Shown here: piece after piece, positions 1 through 5,094 of the stretch
How positions within the stretch are numbered: the stretch's first letter is position 1
How the letters are laid out: each line of letters starts with the position of its first letter
DNA from: Anaerolineae bacterium
Lineage (GTDB): Bacteria; Chloroflexota; Anaerolineae; E26-bin7
Reading direction: 5' to 3'
Assembly (NCBI GenBank): GCA_029933115.1
Contig: JAOZOT010000096.1
Span: 1-10,267 of the forward strand
DNA: 10,267 bases
The notes under the pieces: generated by a model
The model's input: only the letters and a program-made list of their open reading frames with translations
Told to the model about the DNA's origin: nothing
The model's database searches: none
Made by a program: the position numbers and the translations under genes

Positions 1-449
1 GCGGGACGACGGTCTACGCCGGGGGGCTCTTCACCACCATTGGCGGGCAGGCGCGGGAGGGGTTTGCGGTGTTCAGCGGGATGCGCACTCTGACCGTGAA
101 CACGGCCGGGACGGGCAGTGGCACGGTGACCAGCAATCTGGTGGGCATCAACTGCGGCACGGATTGCACGGAGGATTATTTGGACGGTGCGGTCGTCACC
201 CTGGCGGCCACGGCCGATCCCGACTCGACCTTTGCCGGCTGGAGCGGCGACCCCGATTGCGCCGACGGCCGGGTCACCATGGACGCTGCCAAGACTTGTA
301 TCGCTACTTTTAACTTGCAACAGCCCCGGCAGGCCGAGCCAGGGCCGGGAGTGGTTCCTGAAGCCAGCACCCTCTTCCTCTTGGGCAGCGGCCTGGCCGG
401 TCTGGGAGCCTACGCCCGCCTCCGTCGGCGTGGCAGGAAGAGGGAGTAG
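1..449 (+). CDS. PEP-CTERM-anchored secreted protein, 3' part only
   Basis: The reading frame is open from the left edge (codons from base 3) to TAG at 447-449, so the start lies outside the window and about 148 residues are visible. The first ~25 residues (GGLFTTIGGQAR...) resemble one unit of a repeated beta-rich (propeller-like) surface domain. Next comes a domain of about 75 residues starting LTVNTAGTGSGTVTS, with paired Cys (NCGTDC, then two more) and FAGWSG, the signature of divergent InlB B-repeat / 'bacterial repeat' domains of secreted proteins. The C-terminus has the three-part PEP-CTERM layout: VPEAST, a hydrophobic LLGSGLAGLGA stretch, and an Arg-rich tail (RLRRRGRKR). Known role of this tail: recognition and processing by exosortase for surface attachment. 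The exosortase gene starts 34 bp downstream, so this is very likely its dedicated or local substrate. PEA replaces the commoner PEP. Confidence 0.85.
   Translation, partial: GTTVYAGGLFTTIGGQAREGFAVFSGMRTLTVNTAGTGSGTVTSNLVGINCGTDCTEDYLDGAVVTLAATADPDSTFAGWSGDPDCADGRVTMDAAKTCIATFNLQQPRQAEPGPGVVPEASTLFLLGSGLAGLGAYARLRRRGRKRE
354..446 (+). other. PEP-CTERM sorting signal coding segment
   Basis: This segment encodes the final ~31 residues of the first gene: VPEAST, then a transmembrane-like stretch rich in Leu, Gly and Ala, then a basic cluster of Arg/Lys. The order motif, hydrophobic helix, positive tail is the defining pattern of PEP-CTERM signals. Cleavage near the PEA motif by the adjacent exosortase is inferred from family knowledge. 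Confidence 0.85.
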
Positions 450-483
450 CACCGACGTCTCTAGGCCCTAAGGGTCGCCAATC

Positions 484-1335
484 GTGATCGATCAGCGCGA
501 ACAATCCGAGAGTCTCTCAAAGCATGAAATAGCGCTGGCCATGACCGTCGTCGGCTTGATGGCCATCGTCTTTTTCCCCACGCTGCGCTGGCTCGTCGTC
601 TCGTGGTCCAGCAACCCCTATTATTCGCACGGGTTCTTGGTGCCTCTCCTCTCGGCTTACTTCGTCTGGCGCAGGCGAGATGCGCTCAAACATCGCAAAC
701 CCAGCAACATCGGGCTGGCGGTCCTGGCTGTGGGGGTGACCATGCATTTGCTGGCCGTTCCCCGGCAGGCTCACCTGGTCTCCGCCCTGGCCTTGGTCGT
801 CGCCCTGGCGGGGTTGCTCCTGTATTTCTGCGGCCTGGAAGCGGTGCGCCAGATGCTGTTCCCGCTGGGCTTTTTGCTCTTGATGATCCCCTTGCCCTTC
901 GTGGAGCGCTTGGCCCCGGCCCTGGAGGCTTTCGTCTCTCGCTACGCCACTCTGATGGTGCGCGTCCTGGGGACGCCCGCTGAAAACCTTGGCTCCCAGG
1001 TTCGATTGGCCAACGGAGCCTTTACCATCGGCGCGCCCTGTAGCGGGCTGCGCTCCATCGTCAGCCTGTTCACTCTGGCCGTCGTCTTTGCCTACGTCGT
1101 CAGCGGCCCTCTGGTGGGCAAAATCGTGCTGATAGCCGCCGCTCCGCCCATCGCTATGGTCGCCAACCTGGTGCGGGTGGCTTTGTTGCTCCAGGTAGCT
1201 CACCTCTTCGGCCCAGAAATCGGCATGAAATACTACCACACCCTGGCCAGCCCTCTTCTGTTCCTCATCGCCTTCACCCTCTTCATCGTCCTGGGGAGAA
1301 TATTGGGATGCTCCGAGCTTCGGCCAGATATTTGA
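484..1335 (+). CDS. exosortase (Xrt/EpsH family) integral membrane transpeptidase
   Basis: A 283-residue polytopic membrane protein of normal exosortase length. It starts with GTG at 484; the upstream AAGGGT is only a weak ribosome site, and ATG 541 is a possible later start. Visible signatures are the early YYSHGFLVPLLSAYFVWRRR loop, several hydrophobic helices, the catalytic Cys in APCSGLR (C186), the conserved Arg in NLVRV (N228, R231) and the His in YYHTLAS (H252). These form the Cys/Arg/His triad proposed for exosortases, which process PEP-CTERM tails in the cytoplasmic membrane much as sortase does for LPXTG proteins. A probable PEP-CTERM substrate is directly upstream and an EpsI-family partner overlaps the 3' end by 28 bp, so the three genes look co-transcribed. 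The exosortase subtype was not determined. The residues after the His (HTLAS) are less typical than the usual H-x-x-x-G. Confidence 0.92.
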   Translation: MIDQREQSESLSKHEIALAMTVVGLMAIVFFPTLRWLVVSWSSNPYYSHGFLVPLLSAYFVWRRRDALKHRKPSNIGLAVLAVGVTMHLLAVPRQAHLVSALALVVALAGLLLYFCGLEAVRQMLFPLGFLLLMIPLPFVERLAPALEAFVSRYATLMVRVLGTPAENLGSQVRLANGAFTIGAPCSGLRSIVSLFTLAVVFAYVVSGPLVGKIVLIAAAPPIAMVANLVRVALLLQVAHLFGPEIGMKYYHTLASPLLFLIAFTLFIVLGRILGCSELRPDI

Positions 1336-2078
1336 TCGTCATCGTCTTGCTGCTCTTGGCAGCGATAGGTACCTGGGCTCTATCTCGGCCCAGGAGCCTA
1401 CCCCAGCCTGAGCCCTCTCCCTCGCCTCGAACTGAGAGTCTGCCCCAACCCGGCCCCTCCCCCACGCCTCGGCCCACGAGGGAACTCCTTCCTGTGTACG
1501 TCATTGACGTAGAGGGCTGGTATCGGATCACGCGCTACGAGCGGGCCGTGGTCAGCCCTTACAAGTTCACCATCGGCGACGATCTGGCCGAGAACATTCC
1601 GCGCCGCGTAGGAGTGTGGCAAGCTCCGGGTTCGGATCTGTTCATTGAACCGGAGATCAGGAAGTGGTTTGACAACCCCGAGGCAGCCCTGATGCGACAA
1701 TATCAGGACGGGCAGGGCAACTCGCTCATCCTCATCATTTTCGGCAGCAAGGACGAAAAGAGCTATCACCTCTTCGAGCACACTCCCATCACCTGTGTCC
1801 CAGGCCAGGGTTGGAAGATCACCGAGGAGGAGCTGGAGCCCATCGCCATCGGCGATTCAGAGATCACGGTGCGGCGGCTCGTGGCCGAAGTGGAAGGTCA
1901 AAAGCAGATCGTGTTGTGGTGGTACCTATGGGATAACCTGGAACGCTATCCCGAAGATGGCCTCTTTTCCGTTCGGGTGCACGTCTATGTAAACGACTCG
2001 GAAAGCGAGAGCCTGGAAGCGGGCAAGTCATTCGTCCGCCAACTCTTTCCAGAGGTTCTATCGTGGCGCAGGTTCTAA
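1308..2078 (+). CDS. exosortase-associated EpsI-family protein (DUF3485)
   Basis: A 256-residue protein starting at ATG 1308, inside the last 28 bp of the exosortase gene; GGGGAGA just upstream is a reasonable ribosome site. Residues 8-25 form one hydrophobic helix, probably a membrane anchor or uncleaved signal. Residues 30-57 are a proline-rich linker, and the rest is a soluble domain predicted to sit outside the membrane. The EpsI hallmark is EHTPITCVPGQGW (H158, C163, W169), equivalent to the HSPE-x-CLPG-x-GW motif of DUF3485. The later LWWYLWDN segment also fits the family. EpsI-like proteins accompany or are fused to exosortases and are linked to exopolysaccharide and PEP-CTERM processing; their exact biochemistry is not settled. 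The long Pro-rich linker is unusual for the family and probably spans cell-wall or surface material. Confidence 0.85.
   Translation: MLRASARYLIVIVLLLLAAIGTWALSRPRSLPQPEPSPSPRTESLPQPGPSPTPRPTRELLPVYVIDVEGWYRITRYERAVVSPYKFTIGDDLAENIPRRVGVWQAPGSDLFIEPEIRKWFDNPEAALMRQYQDGQGNSLILIIFGSKDEKSYHLFEHTPITCVPGQGWKITEEELEPIAIGDSEITVRRLVAEVEGQKQIVLWWYLWDNLERYPEDGLFSVRVHVYVNDSESESLEAGKSFVRQLFPEVLSWRRF
1395..1478 (+). repeat. two-copy 42-bp in-frame repeat encoding a Pro-rich linker
   Basis: Two adjacent 42-bp units (1395-1436 and 1437-1478) encode SLPQPEPSPSPRTE and SLPQPGPSPTPRPT, 14 residues each with 10 identical. The nucleotide copies differ mostly at third positions, so the duplication is not very recent or has been selected at the protein level. 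Confidence 0.8.
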
Positions 2079-2092
2079 CTGGAATCGGTGAT

Positions 2093-2121
2093 TGGACAAA
2101 TCGGAAATTAAGATGTATAAT
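2093..2121 (+). promoter_or_regulatory. sigma70-type promoter, TGGACA-17 bp-TATAAT
   Basis: The -35 box TGGACA (2093-2098, 5 of 6 consensus bases) is separated by exactly 17 bp from a perfect TATAAT (2116-2121). It lies 15 bp after the EpsI stop codon in an AT-richer stretch. Predicted transcription start is about 2128. It could drive the fumarase genes through a ~420-nt leader, or a short independent RNA ending at the hairpin near 2341. No experimental support is available. Confidence 0.6.
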
Positions 2122-2174
2122 TGACCCCAGTTGATTGAAGTCTCGGATAGAGGACCTCCATTGACATCTCTTAT

Positions 2175-2188
2175 TGACAGCGTTGTCA
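2175..2188. promoter_or_regulatory. possible operator palindrome TGACA-N4-TGTCA
   Basis: A perfect 5-bp inverted repeat with a 4-bp centre lies about 50 bp downstream of the predicted transcription start. Its size and symmetry fit a dimeric repressor site, but a site this short can arise by chance and no regulator gene is nearby. Confidence 0.2.
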
Positions 2189-2284
2189 GAACAGGAAATA
2201 GTTGGTCAAACACAGCCCCGGTAGCGGCTGATAATTGGATGAAGAGGTTTCGTGGGGTTGTTCGTCAGGTTATGAGTGAATGTG

Positions 2285-2341
2285 GGACACCGGGAGAGGC
2301 GGCTCTTGGGCCGATTAGCCTTGGTCCAGGGTGTCCTTTTT
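2285..2341 (+). terminator. terminator-like stem GGACACC/GGTGTCC followed by TTTTT
   Basis: GGACACC (2285-2291) pairs perfectly with GGTGTCC (2330-2336), followed directly by five Ts (2337-2341). The 38-nt loop can form inner stems. The large loop makes it weaker than a classic intrinsic terminator; it may act conditionally in the fumarase leader. Confidence 0.35.
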
Positions 2342-2371
2342 AGTCTCGGTAGATCCAATTTTGCTTGGCCT

Positions 2372-2508
2372 GGATCGCCAGATTCAGGCCAGAAACGGGG
2401 ATTTGGCAATCCCCTCAGAGCAATTTTGGATCCACTGAGTCTCAGTAAATCACAAAGGTTTGCGGGGGATTGCCAGATCCGCCGCCAAACCGCTGGATTG
2501 CCAAATCC
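2372..2508. repeat. cluster of GGATTGCCAAATCC-type palindromic repeats
   Basis: Four copies of a 14-bp motif occur in 137 bp: GGATCGCCAGATTC (2372-2385, diverged), GGATTTGGCAATCC in inverse orientation (2399-2412), GGATTGCCAGATCC (2467-2480) and GGATTGCCAAATCC (2495-2508). The second sits in a perfect hairpin GGGGATT-TGGC-AATCCCC (2397-2414). Flanking inverted sequence (GATCCAATTTTGC near 2352 against GCAATTTTGGATC near 2420) makes a larger imperfect stem. The layout resembles REP-like dispersed repeats. The last copy ends 42 bp before the fumarase start codon. Confidence 0.65.
2434..2446. promoter_or_regulatory. possible operator palindrome ACTGAG-T-CTCAGT
   Basis: A perfect 13-bp palindrome lies between repeat copies, about 105 bp upstream of the fumarase start. 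It may be a protein-binding site for fumarase control or merely part of the repeat-derived structure. No known regulator consensus was recognised. Confidence 0.2.
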
Positions 2509-2550
2509 GGCGGGAGCAAATTGCGATCTGAGTCTGTGAGGAGGGTGGGA

Positions 2551-3396
2551 GTGCGAGAGATCAGTTGTGAGGAGATAACAGAGACGGTGGCCCGTCTTTG
2601 CATCGAGGCCAACTACTATTTGGGCGATGACGTGATCGAAGCCCTGCGCCAAGCCCGGGATGCCGAGGTCTCGCCTGTGGGTCGTGAGGTGCTGGATCAA
2701 CTCCTGGAGAACGCCGCTGTGGCCCGTGAGGAGGAAATGCCCCTCTGTCAGGACACGGGGCTGACGGTGGTCTTTCTGGAGGTGGGACAGGATGCTCATA
2801 TCGTAGGTGGCGATCTCTACGAGGCTATCCAAGAGGGCGTGAGGCGCGGGTACGAAGAAGGCTATCTCCGCAAATCCGTCGTGGATAAGCCGTTCTCAGC
2901 GCGTGTCAACACCAGAGATAATACCCCGGCCGTGATCCACACCCAGATTGTCCCTGGCGACAGGCTCAAGGTCACCGTGGCGCCCAAAGGTGGCGGCAGC
3001 GAGAACATGAGCGCCTTGGCCATGCTCAAGCCGGCCGATGGGCGTCAGGGTGTGGTGGACTTTGTGGTGGAGACCGTCAGGAAAGCCGGAGCTAACCCCT
3101 GCCCCCCAACTATCGTCGGAGTTGGAGTGGGGGGCACGGTGGAAAAGACGATGTGGCTGGCCAAACATGCGCTTCTCAGAGAAGTGGGCCAGCCCAGCCC
3201 CGACCCAGAGGTGGCCGAGTTGGAACAAGAGATTCTGGAACGAGTGAACAGACTGGGTATCGGTCCCCAGGGTTTAGGTGGCATTATCACCTCTCTGGCT
3301 GTGCATGTGGAGACTCACCCTTGCCACATCGCCAGCCTGCCCGTGGCGGTCAACATCCAGTGCCACTCGGCTCGACATAAGGAGGCAGTTCTGTAG
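2551..3396 (+). CDS. fumA: fumarate hydratase class I, alpha subunit (TtdA/FumA N-terminal type)
   Basis: This 281-residue protein is the catalytic iron-sulfur half of a two-subunit class I fumarase, which interconverts fumarate and malate in the cytoplasm. I chose GTG 2551 because GGAGG (2540-2544) sits 6 bp upstream and the protein then begins MREISCEEITETVARLC as in this family; the open frame reaches back to 2470, but that part is repeat sequence. The three expected [4Fe-4S] ligands are visible: C66 in MPLCQDTG, C184 in NPCPPTIVGVGVGGT and C271 in IQCHSARH near the end. ENMSALAMLKPADG (about 151-164) is also typical. The cluster's fourth iron site binds substrate, so the enzyme should be oxygen-sensitive. 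The beta subunit follows after one intervening gene. L-tartrate dehydratase (TtdAB) is the main alternative; fumarase is preferred because there is no tartrate-related context. Confidence 0.93.
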   Translation: MREISCEEITETVARLCIEANYYLGDDVIEALRQARDAEVSPVGREVLDQLLENAAVAREEEMPLCQDTGLTVVFLEVGQDAHIVGGDLYEAIQEGVRRGYEEGYLRKSVVDKPFSARVNTRDNTPAVIHTQIVPGDRLKVTVAPKGGGSENMSALAMLKPADGRQGVVDFVVETVRKAGANPCPPTIVGVGVGGTVEKTMWLAKHALLREVGQPSPDPEVAELEQEILERVNRLGIGPQGLGGIITSLAVHVETHPCHIASLPVAVNIQCHSARHKEAVL

Positions 3397-3443
3397 TCAC
3401 GTAGTGCTGCTGTCTGGAGAAGCTGGAAAGGAGCGCGTTGGAA

Positions 3444-3908
3444 ATGGCCAAGTCTGCTCTGATTCTGGGAGCCATCGCTTTTATCCTGATCCTCGGGGCC
3501 GGCTTGCTGAGCCCTCTTTGCACTCCTTGCGTAGCTCTATTGGCCGGGCTGATCGCAGGCTGGCTGGCGGCTTATTTCGAGCGACCAACGGAAGGTAAAG
3601 CGGGTGCAAGCGTAGGCGCGCAGGCGGGAGCTCTGGCGGGGATAGGAGCTCTGATAGGACAGTTTGGCGCTGCCCTGATCAATAGCTTGATCATGGGGCC
3701 CAAGGGTGCGGCTGAATTCTTTGAAATGCTGGGATTGGAACAATCCGGTGCCACTTTTAGCGAAGCCGACTACTGGCTTGGGGTGTTGGGCAGTGCTGTG
3801 TGCTGTAGCTTTGTCAATGTCTTGCTGATGGCCGCTCTGGGTGCGCTGGGAGGCTACATTTGGTTCAAGATCAGTGGTCCCAAAAACCCTGATCAAGGGT
3901 CTTTTTAG
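3444..3908 (+). CDS. small Gly/Ala-rich integral membrane protein of unknown function
   Basis: A 154-residue protein whose function I do not recognise. ATG 3444 is preferred (AAAGGAG at 3427-3433, 10 bp upstream); TTG 3438 in the same frame is only 4 bp from it. About four hydrophobic segments are visible near residues 4-22, 26-45, 56-82 and 112-140. Helices 1 and 2 are joined by SPLCTPC (C26, C29), and a CC pair lies at 120-121. The Gly/Ala-rich third segment (GASVGAQAGALAGIGALIG) suggests tight helix packing. It sits between the two fumarase subunit genes; its stop codon overlaps the fumB ribosome site, so the three genes should be translated together. A link to dicarboxylate transport or membrane docking of fumarase is speculation. 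The CxxC and CC could bind a metal or form disulfides. Confidence 0.75.
   Translation: MAKSALILGAIAFILILGAGLLSPLCTPCVALLAGLIAGWLAAYFERPTEGKAGASVGAQAGALAGIGALIGQFGAALINSLIMGPKGAAEFFEMLGLEQSGATFSEADYWLGVLGSAVCCSFVNVLLMAALGALGGYIWFKISGPKNPDQGSF
3886..3906 (+). terminator. attenuator-like hairpin ACCCT-GATCA-AGGGT before a T-run
   Basis: A 5-bp stem (3886-3890 with 3896-3900) preceded by an A-run and followed by C then TTTTT lies inside the last codons of the membrane-protein gene, directly upstream of the fumB ribosome site AGGAGG (3907-3912). It could reduce transcription into fumB or expose and hide its ribosome site. The stem is short, so the effect may be weak. Confidence 0.3.
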
Positions 3909-3918
3909 GAGGTCGGAA

Positions 3919-4461
3919 GTGGAAATCACAACGCCTCTAACTGAGGAGGTCATCGAACAACTGCGCGCCGGCGACAGGGTGACCATCACCGGCATCATCT
4001 ATGTGGGGCGGGATGCTGCTCACAAGCGCATGATTGAGGCTCTGGATAAGGGTGAACCTTTGCCTTTCGACCCGCAAGGGCAGATTATCTATTACATGGG
4101 GCCCTCTCCGGCCAAGCCGGGCAAACCCATTGGCTCGGCTGGCCCCACCACCAGCTATCGCATGGATCCCTACGCGCCGCGCCTGATGGAAGTGGGACTC
4201 AAAGGCATGATTGGCAAAGGCAACCGCTCTCTGCCCGTGCGGGAGGCCATGCAGAAGCACAAGGCCGTCTACTTTGCGGCCATCGGTGGGGCAGCGGCCC
4301 TCATCGCCAAAAGCATCAAAGAAGCTGAGGTCATCGCCTACGACGATTTGGGAGCCGAGGCTCTGCGCCGGTTGAGGGTGGAGGACTTTCCGGCTATCGT
4401 GGTCAACGATATCTACGGCGGCGATGCCTACGAGGAAGGCAGAGCAAAGTATCAGAAATAA
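3919..4461 (+). CDS. fumB: fumarate hydratase class I, beta subunit (TtdB/FumA C-terminal type)
   Basis: This 180-residue protein is the partner of the alpha subunit and completes the class I fumarase. GTG 3919 is chosen because a perfect AGGAGG (3907-3912) lies 6 bp upstream and the product then starts MEITTPLTEEVIEQLRAGD, as usual for the family; the open frame from 3841 only overlaps the previous gene. Recognisable blocks are GIIYVGRDAAHKRM (25-38), YYMGPSPAKPGKPIGSAGPT (58-77), GLKGMIGKG (93-101), AAIGGAAAL (120-128) and DDLGAEALRRLRVEDFPAIV (142-161), all typical of the swivelling beta domain that closes over substrate. The length is normal for separate beta subunits. The ribosome site overlaps the upstream stop, implying translational coupling. 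Two repeat elements begin 10 bp after its stop, so the fumarase unit likely ends here. Tartrate dehydratase beta is the alternative. Confidence 0.93.
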   Translation: MEITTPLTEEVIEQLRAGDRVTITGIIYVGRDAAHKRMIEALDKGEPLPFDPQGQIIYYMGPSPAKPGKPIGSAGPTTSYRMDPYAPRLMEVGLKGMIGKGNRSLPVREAMQKHKAVYFAAIGGAAALIAKSIKEAEVIAYDDLGAEALRRLRVEDFPAIVVNDIYGGDAYEEGRAKYQK

Positions 4462-4471
4462 GGACCCTCAG

Positions 4472-4588
4472 AGCGTGTCTGAAAATTCAGAGGGCGGTGC
4501 TCGTAGTAACGACTTCAGTCGTTTTCGGCCACAGAGCACCGGTCATTAGCGACTCAAGTCGCCACTACGAGCACTTTTCAGACACGCT
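4472..4588. mobile_element. 117-bp MITE-like nested inverted-repeat element
   Basis: The ends are a perfect 14-bp inverted repeat, AGCGTGTCTGAAAA (4472-4485) and its complement (4575-4588). Inside is a second perfect 11-bp inverted pair, GTGCTCGTAGT (4497-4507) and complement (4564-4574). Each arm then carries its own hairpin: AACGACT-TC-AGTCGTT (4508-4523) and GCGACT-CA-AGTCGC (4549-4562). An alternative 8-bp stem (4495-4502 with 4534-4541) competes with the long one. It has no coding capacity. A TCAG direct repeat flanks it loosely (4468-4471, 4590-4593). It is probably a non-autonomous element mobilised in trans; its parent family is not identified. Strong structure may also terminate fumarase transcription. 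Confidence 0.65.
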
Positions 4589-4628
4589 GTCAGGGGAAGA
4601 GGGCTTTATGGTTTGTTTGCGGCGGAGG

Positions 4629-4780
4629 TAACTACCCAGACCATGGTATGAAGCCCCCGTCGCAGGCGGGGGTGAGATCACAGCTATGCCGGGTTACCGG
4701 GTGCGAGTAGAAGCGTGGGCCGGCTATCACCGACCCCCCGCTTCGCAGGGGGCTTGAAATCAACCGTGCCTGGGTAGTTA
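4629..4780. mobile_element. 152-bp MITE-like element with TAACTACCCAG termini
   Basis: TAACTACCCAG (4629-4639) is perfectly complementary to CTGGGTAGTTA (4770-4780). Each end is followed inward by an AAGCCCCC/GGGGGCTT tract belonging to a GC hairpin: CCCCCG/CGGGGG at 4654-4672, and a CCCCC/GGGGG stem at about 4735-4752. Thus the left half and the inverted right half are diverged copies of each other. GGCGGAG occurs on both sides (4621-4627 and 4783-4789), a plausible target-site duplication. There is no transposase frame. The family is unidentified; the paired GC hairpins near each end recall substrates of IS200/IS605-like or other trans-mobilised elements, but this is not established. It lies 25 bp upstream of the next gene and may carry or block its promoter. 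Confidence 0.65.
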
Positions 4781-4805
4781 TGGGCGGAGCTTGATATGGT
4801 GAATC

Positions 4806-5069
4806 ATGATGCGTTCCTGGCGCAATCTGCTTCGGACGTTGGGCGAAGTTGTTTACGGCATGTCCATGCACGACATGGTCCGTTTTGGCCTGCGGGAGAA
4901 GGCCGCCTTGGAGCACCTCTTCATCCTGGTCAGCTTTGGCGATCTGTTGGGCGTGCCCGTCTTGCCGCCTTATTACACCCTGCGCCTGCTGCCCTACATC
5001 GTACCGCAGATCAACGCCTGGCGGCGGCGCATGTTGCGGGAAAAGGACTTGACCGATTTGATCGGATAG
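4806..5069 (+). CDS. small conserved-looking protein of unknown function, head of the hdr operon
   Basis: An 87-residue protein (ATG 4806, with a second in-frame ATG at 4809) with no family I can name. An in-frame TGA at 4800-4802 rules out earlier starts. There is no close ribosome site; GGAG at 4786-4789 is about 16 bp away. It looks real because codon use resembles its neighbours, it is composed of normal protein-like segments (basic N-terminus MMRSWRNLLRTLGEVVYG, HDMVRFGLREKAALEHL, a hydrophobic centre FILVSFGDLLGVPVLPPYYTL, and a charged end WRRRMLREKDLTDLIG), and it ends 25 bp before hdrC. The central hydrophobic stretch is too broken by prolines for a confident membrane helix. It may be an accessory subunit or docking peptide of the Hdr complex, inferred from position only. 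Overlapping frames on either strand look like shadows. Confidence 0.65.
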   Translation: MMRSWRNLLRTLGEVVYGMSMHDMVRFGLREKAALEHLFILVSFGDLLGVPVLPPYYTLRLLPYIVPQINAWRRRMLREKDLTDLIG

Positions 5070-5094
5070 CAAATAGGCTTGATGAAGGAGAGTC

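Larger units (their letters stand above)
2128..2341 (+). ncRNA. possible leader or small RNA between promoter and terminator-like hairpin
   Basis: From the predicted start after TATAAT to the T-run at 2337-2341 there are about 214 nt with no convincing gene. A TTG-start frame of 70 codons (2131-2343) exists but lacks a ribosome site and resembles no family I know. Small hairpins can be drawn inside (AGCC...GGCT near 2213-2228; AGAG/CTCT near 2295-2305), and it ends in a stem followed by five Ts. This could be a fumarase attenuation leader or a free small RNA. I do not recognise a known riboswitch class. Confidence 0.2.

Noticed and set aside
517..1239. 240-codon frame on the minus strand opposite the exosortase
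   Set aside because: It is extremely rich in Gln, His, Asp and Gly, the usual antisense image of a hydrophobic GC-rich gene. The + strand exosortase has its full catalytic triad.
2131..2343. TTG-start frame of 70 codons in the fumarase leader
   Set aside because: It has no ribosome site, unusual composition and no recognisable motif, and its end merges with the terminator-like T-run. It is kept only as part of the non-coding candidate.
2470..2550. Upstream extension of fumA to TTG 2470
   Set aside because: The extension translates the GGATTGCC repeats, whereas GTG 2551 has a strong GGAGG at proper distance and gives the normal family N-terminus.
2206..2832. 208-codon minus-strand frame across the fumarase leader and fumA 5' end
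   Set aside because: It overlaps conserved fumA sequence and the repeat cluster, and its product resembles no known family.
4660..4760. tRNA or known riboswitch in the structured region before the hdr operon
   Set aside because: The stems belong to a symmetrical inverted-repeat element. No T-arm GTTC motif, anticodon arm or known riboswitch core could be fitted.
4472..4780. The two neighbouring inverted-repeat elements as one composite transposon
   Set aside because: Their terminal repeats differ in sequence, no transposase lies within or between them, and 40 bp of unrelated DNA separates them.
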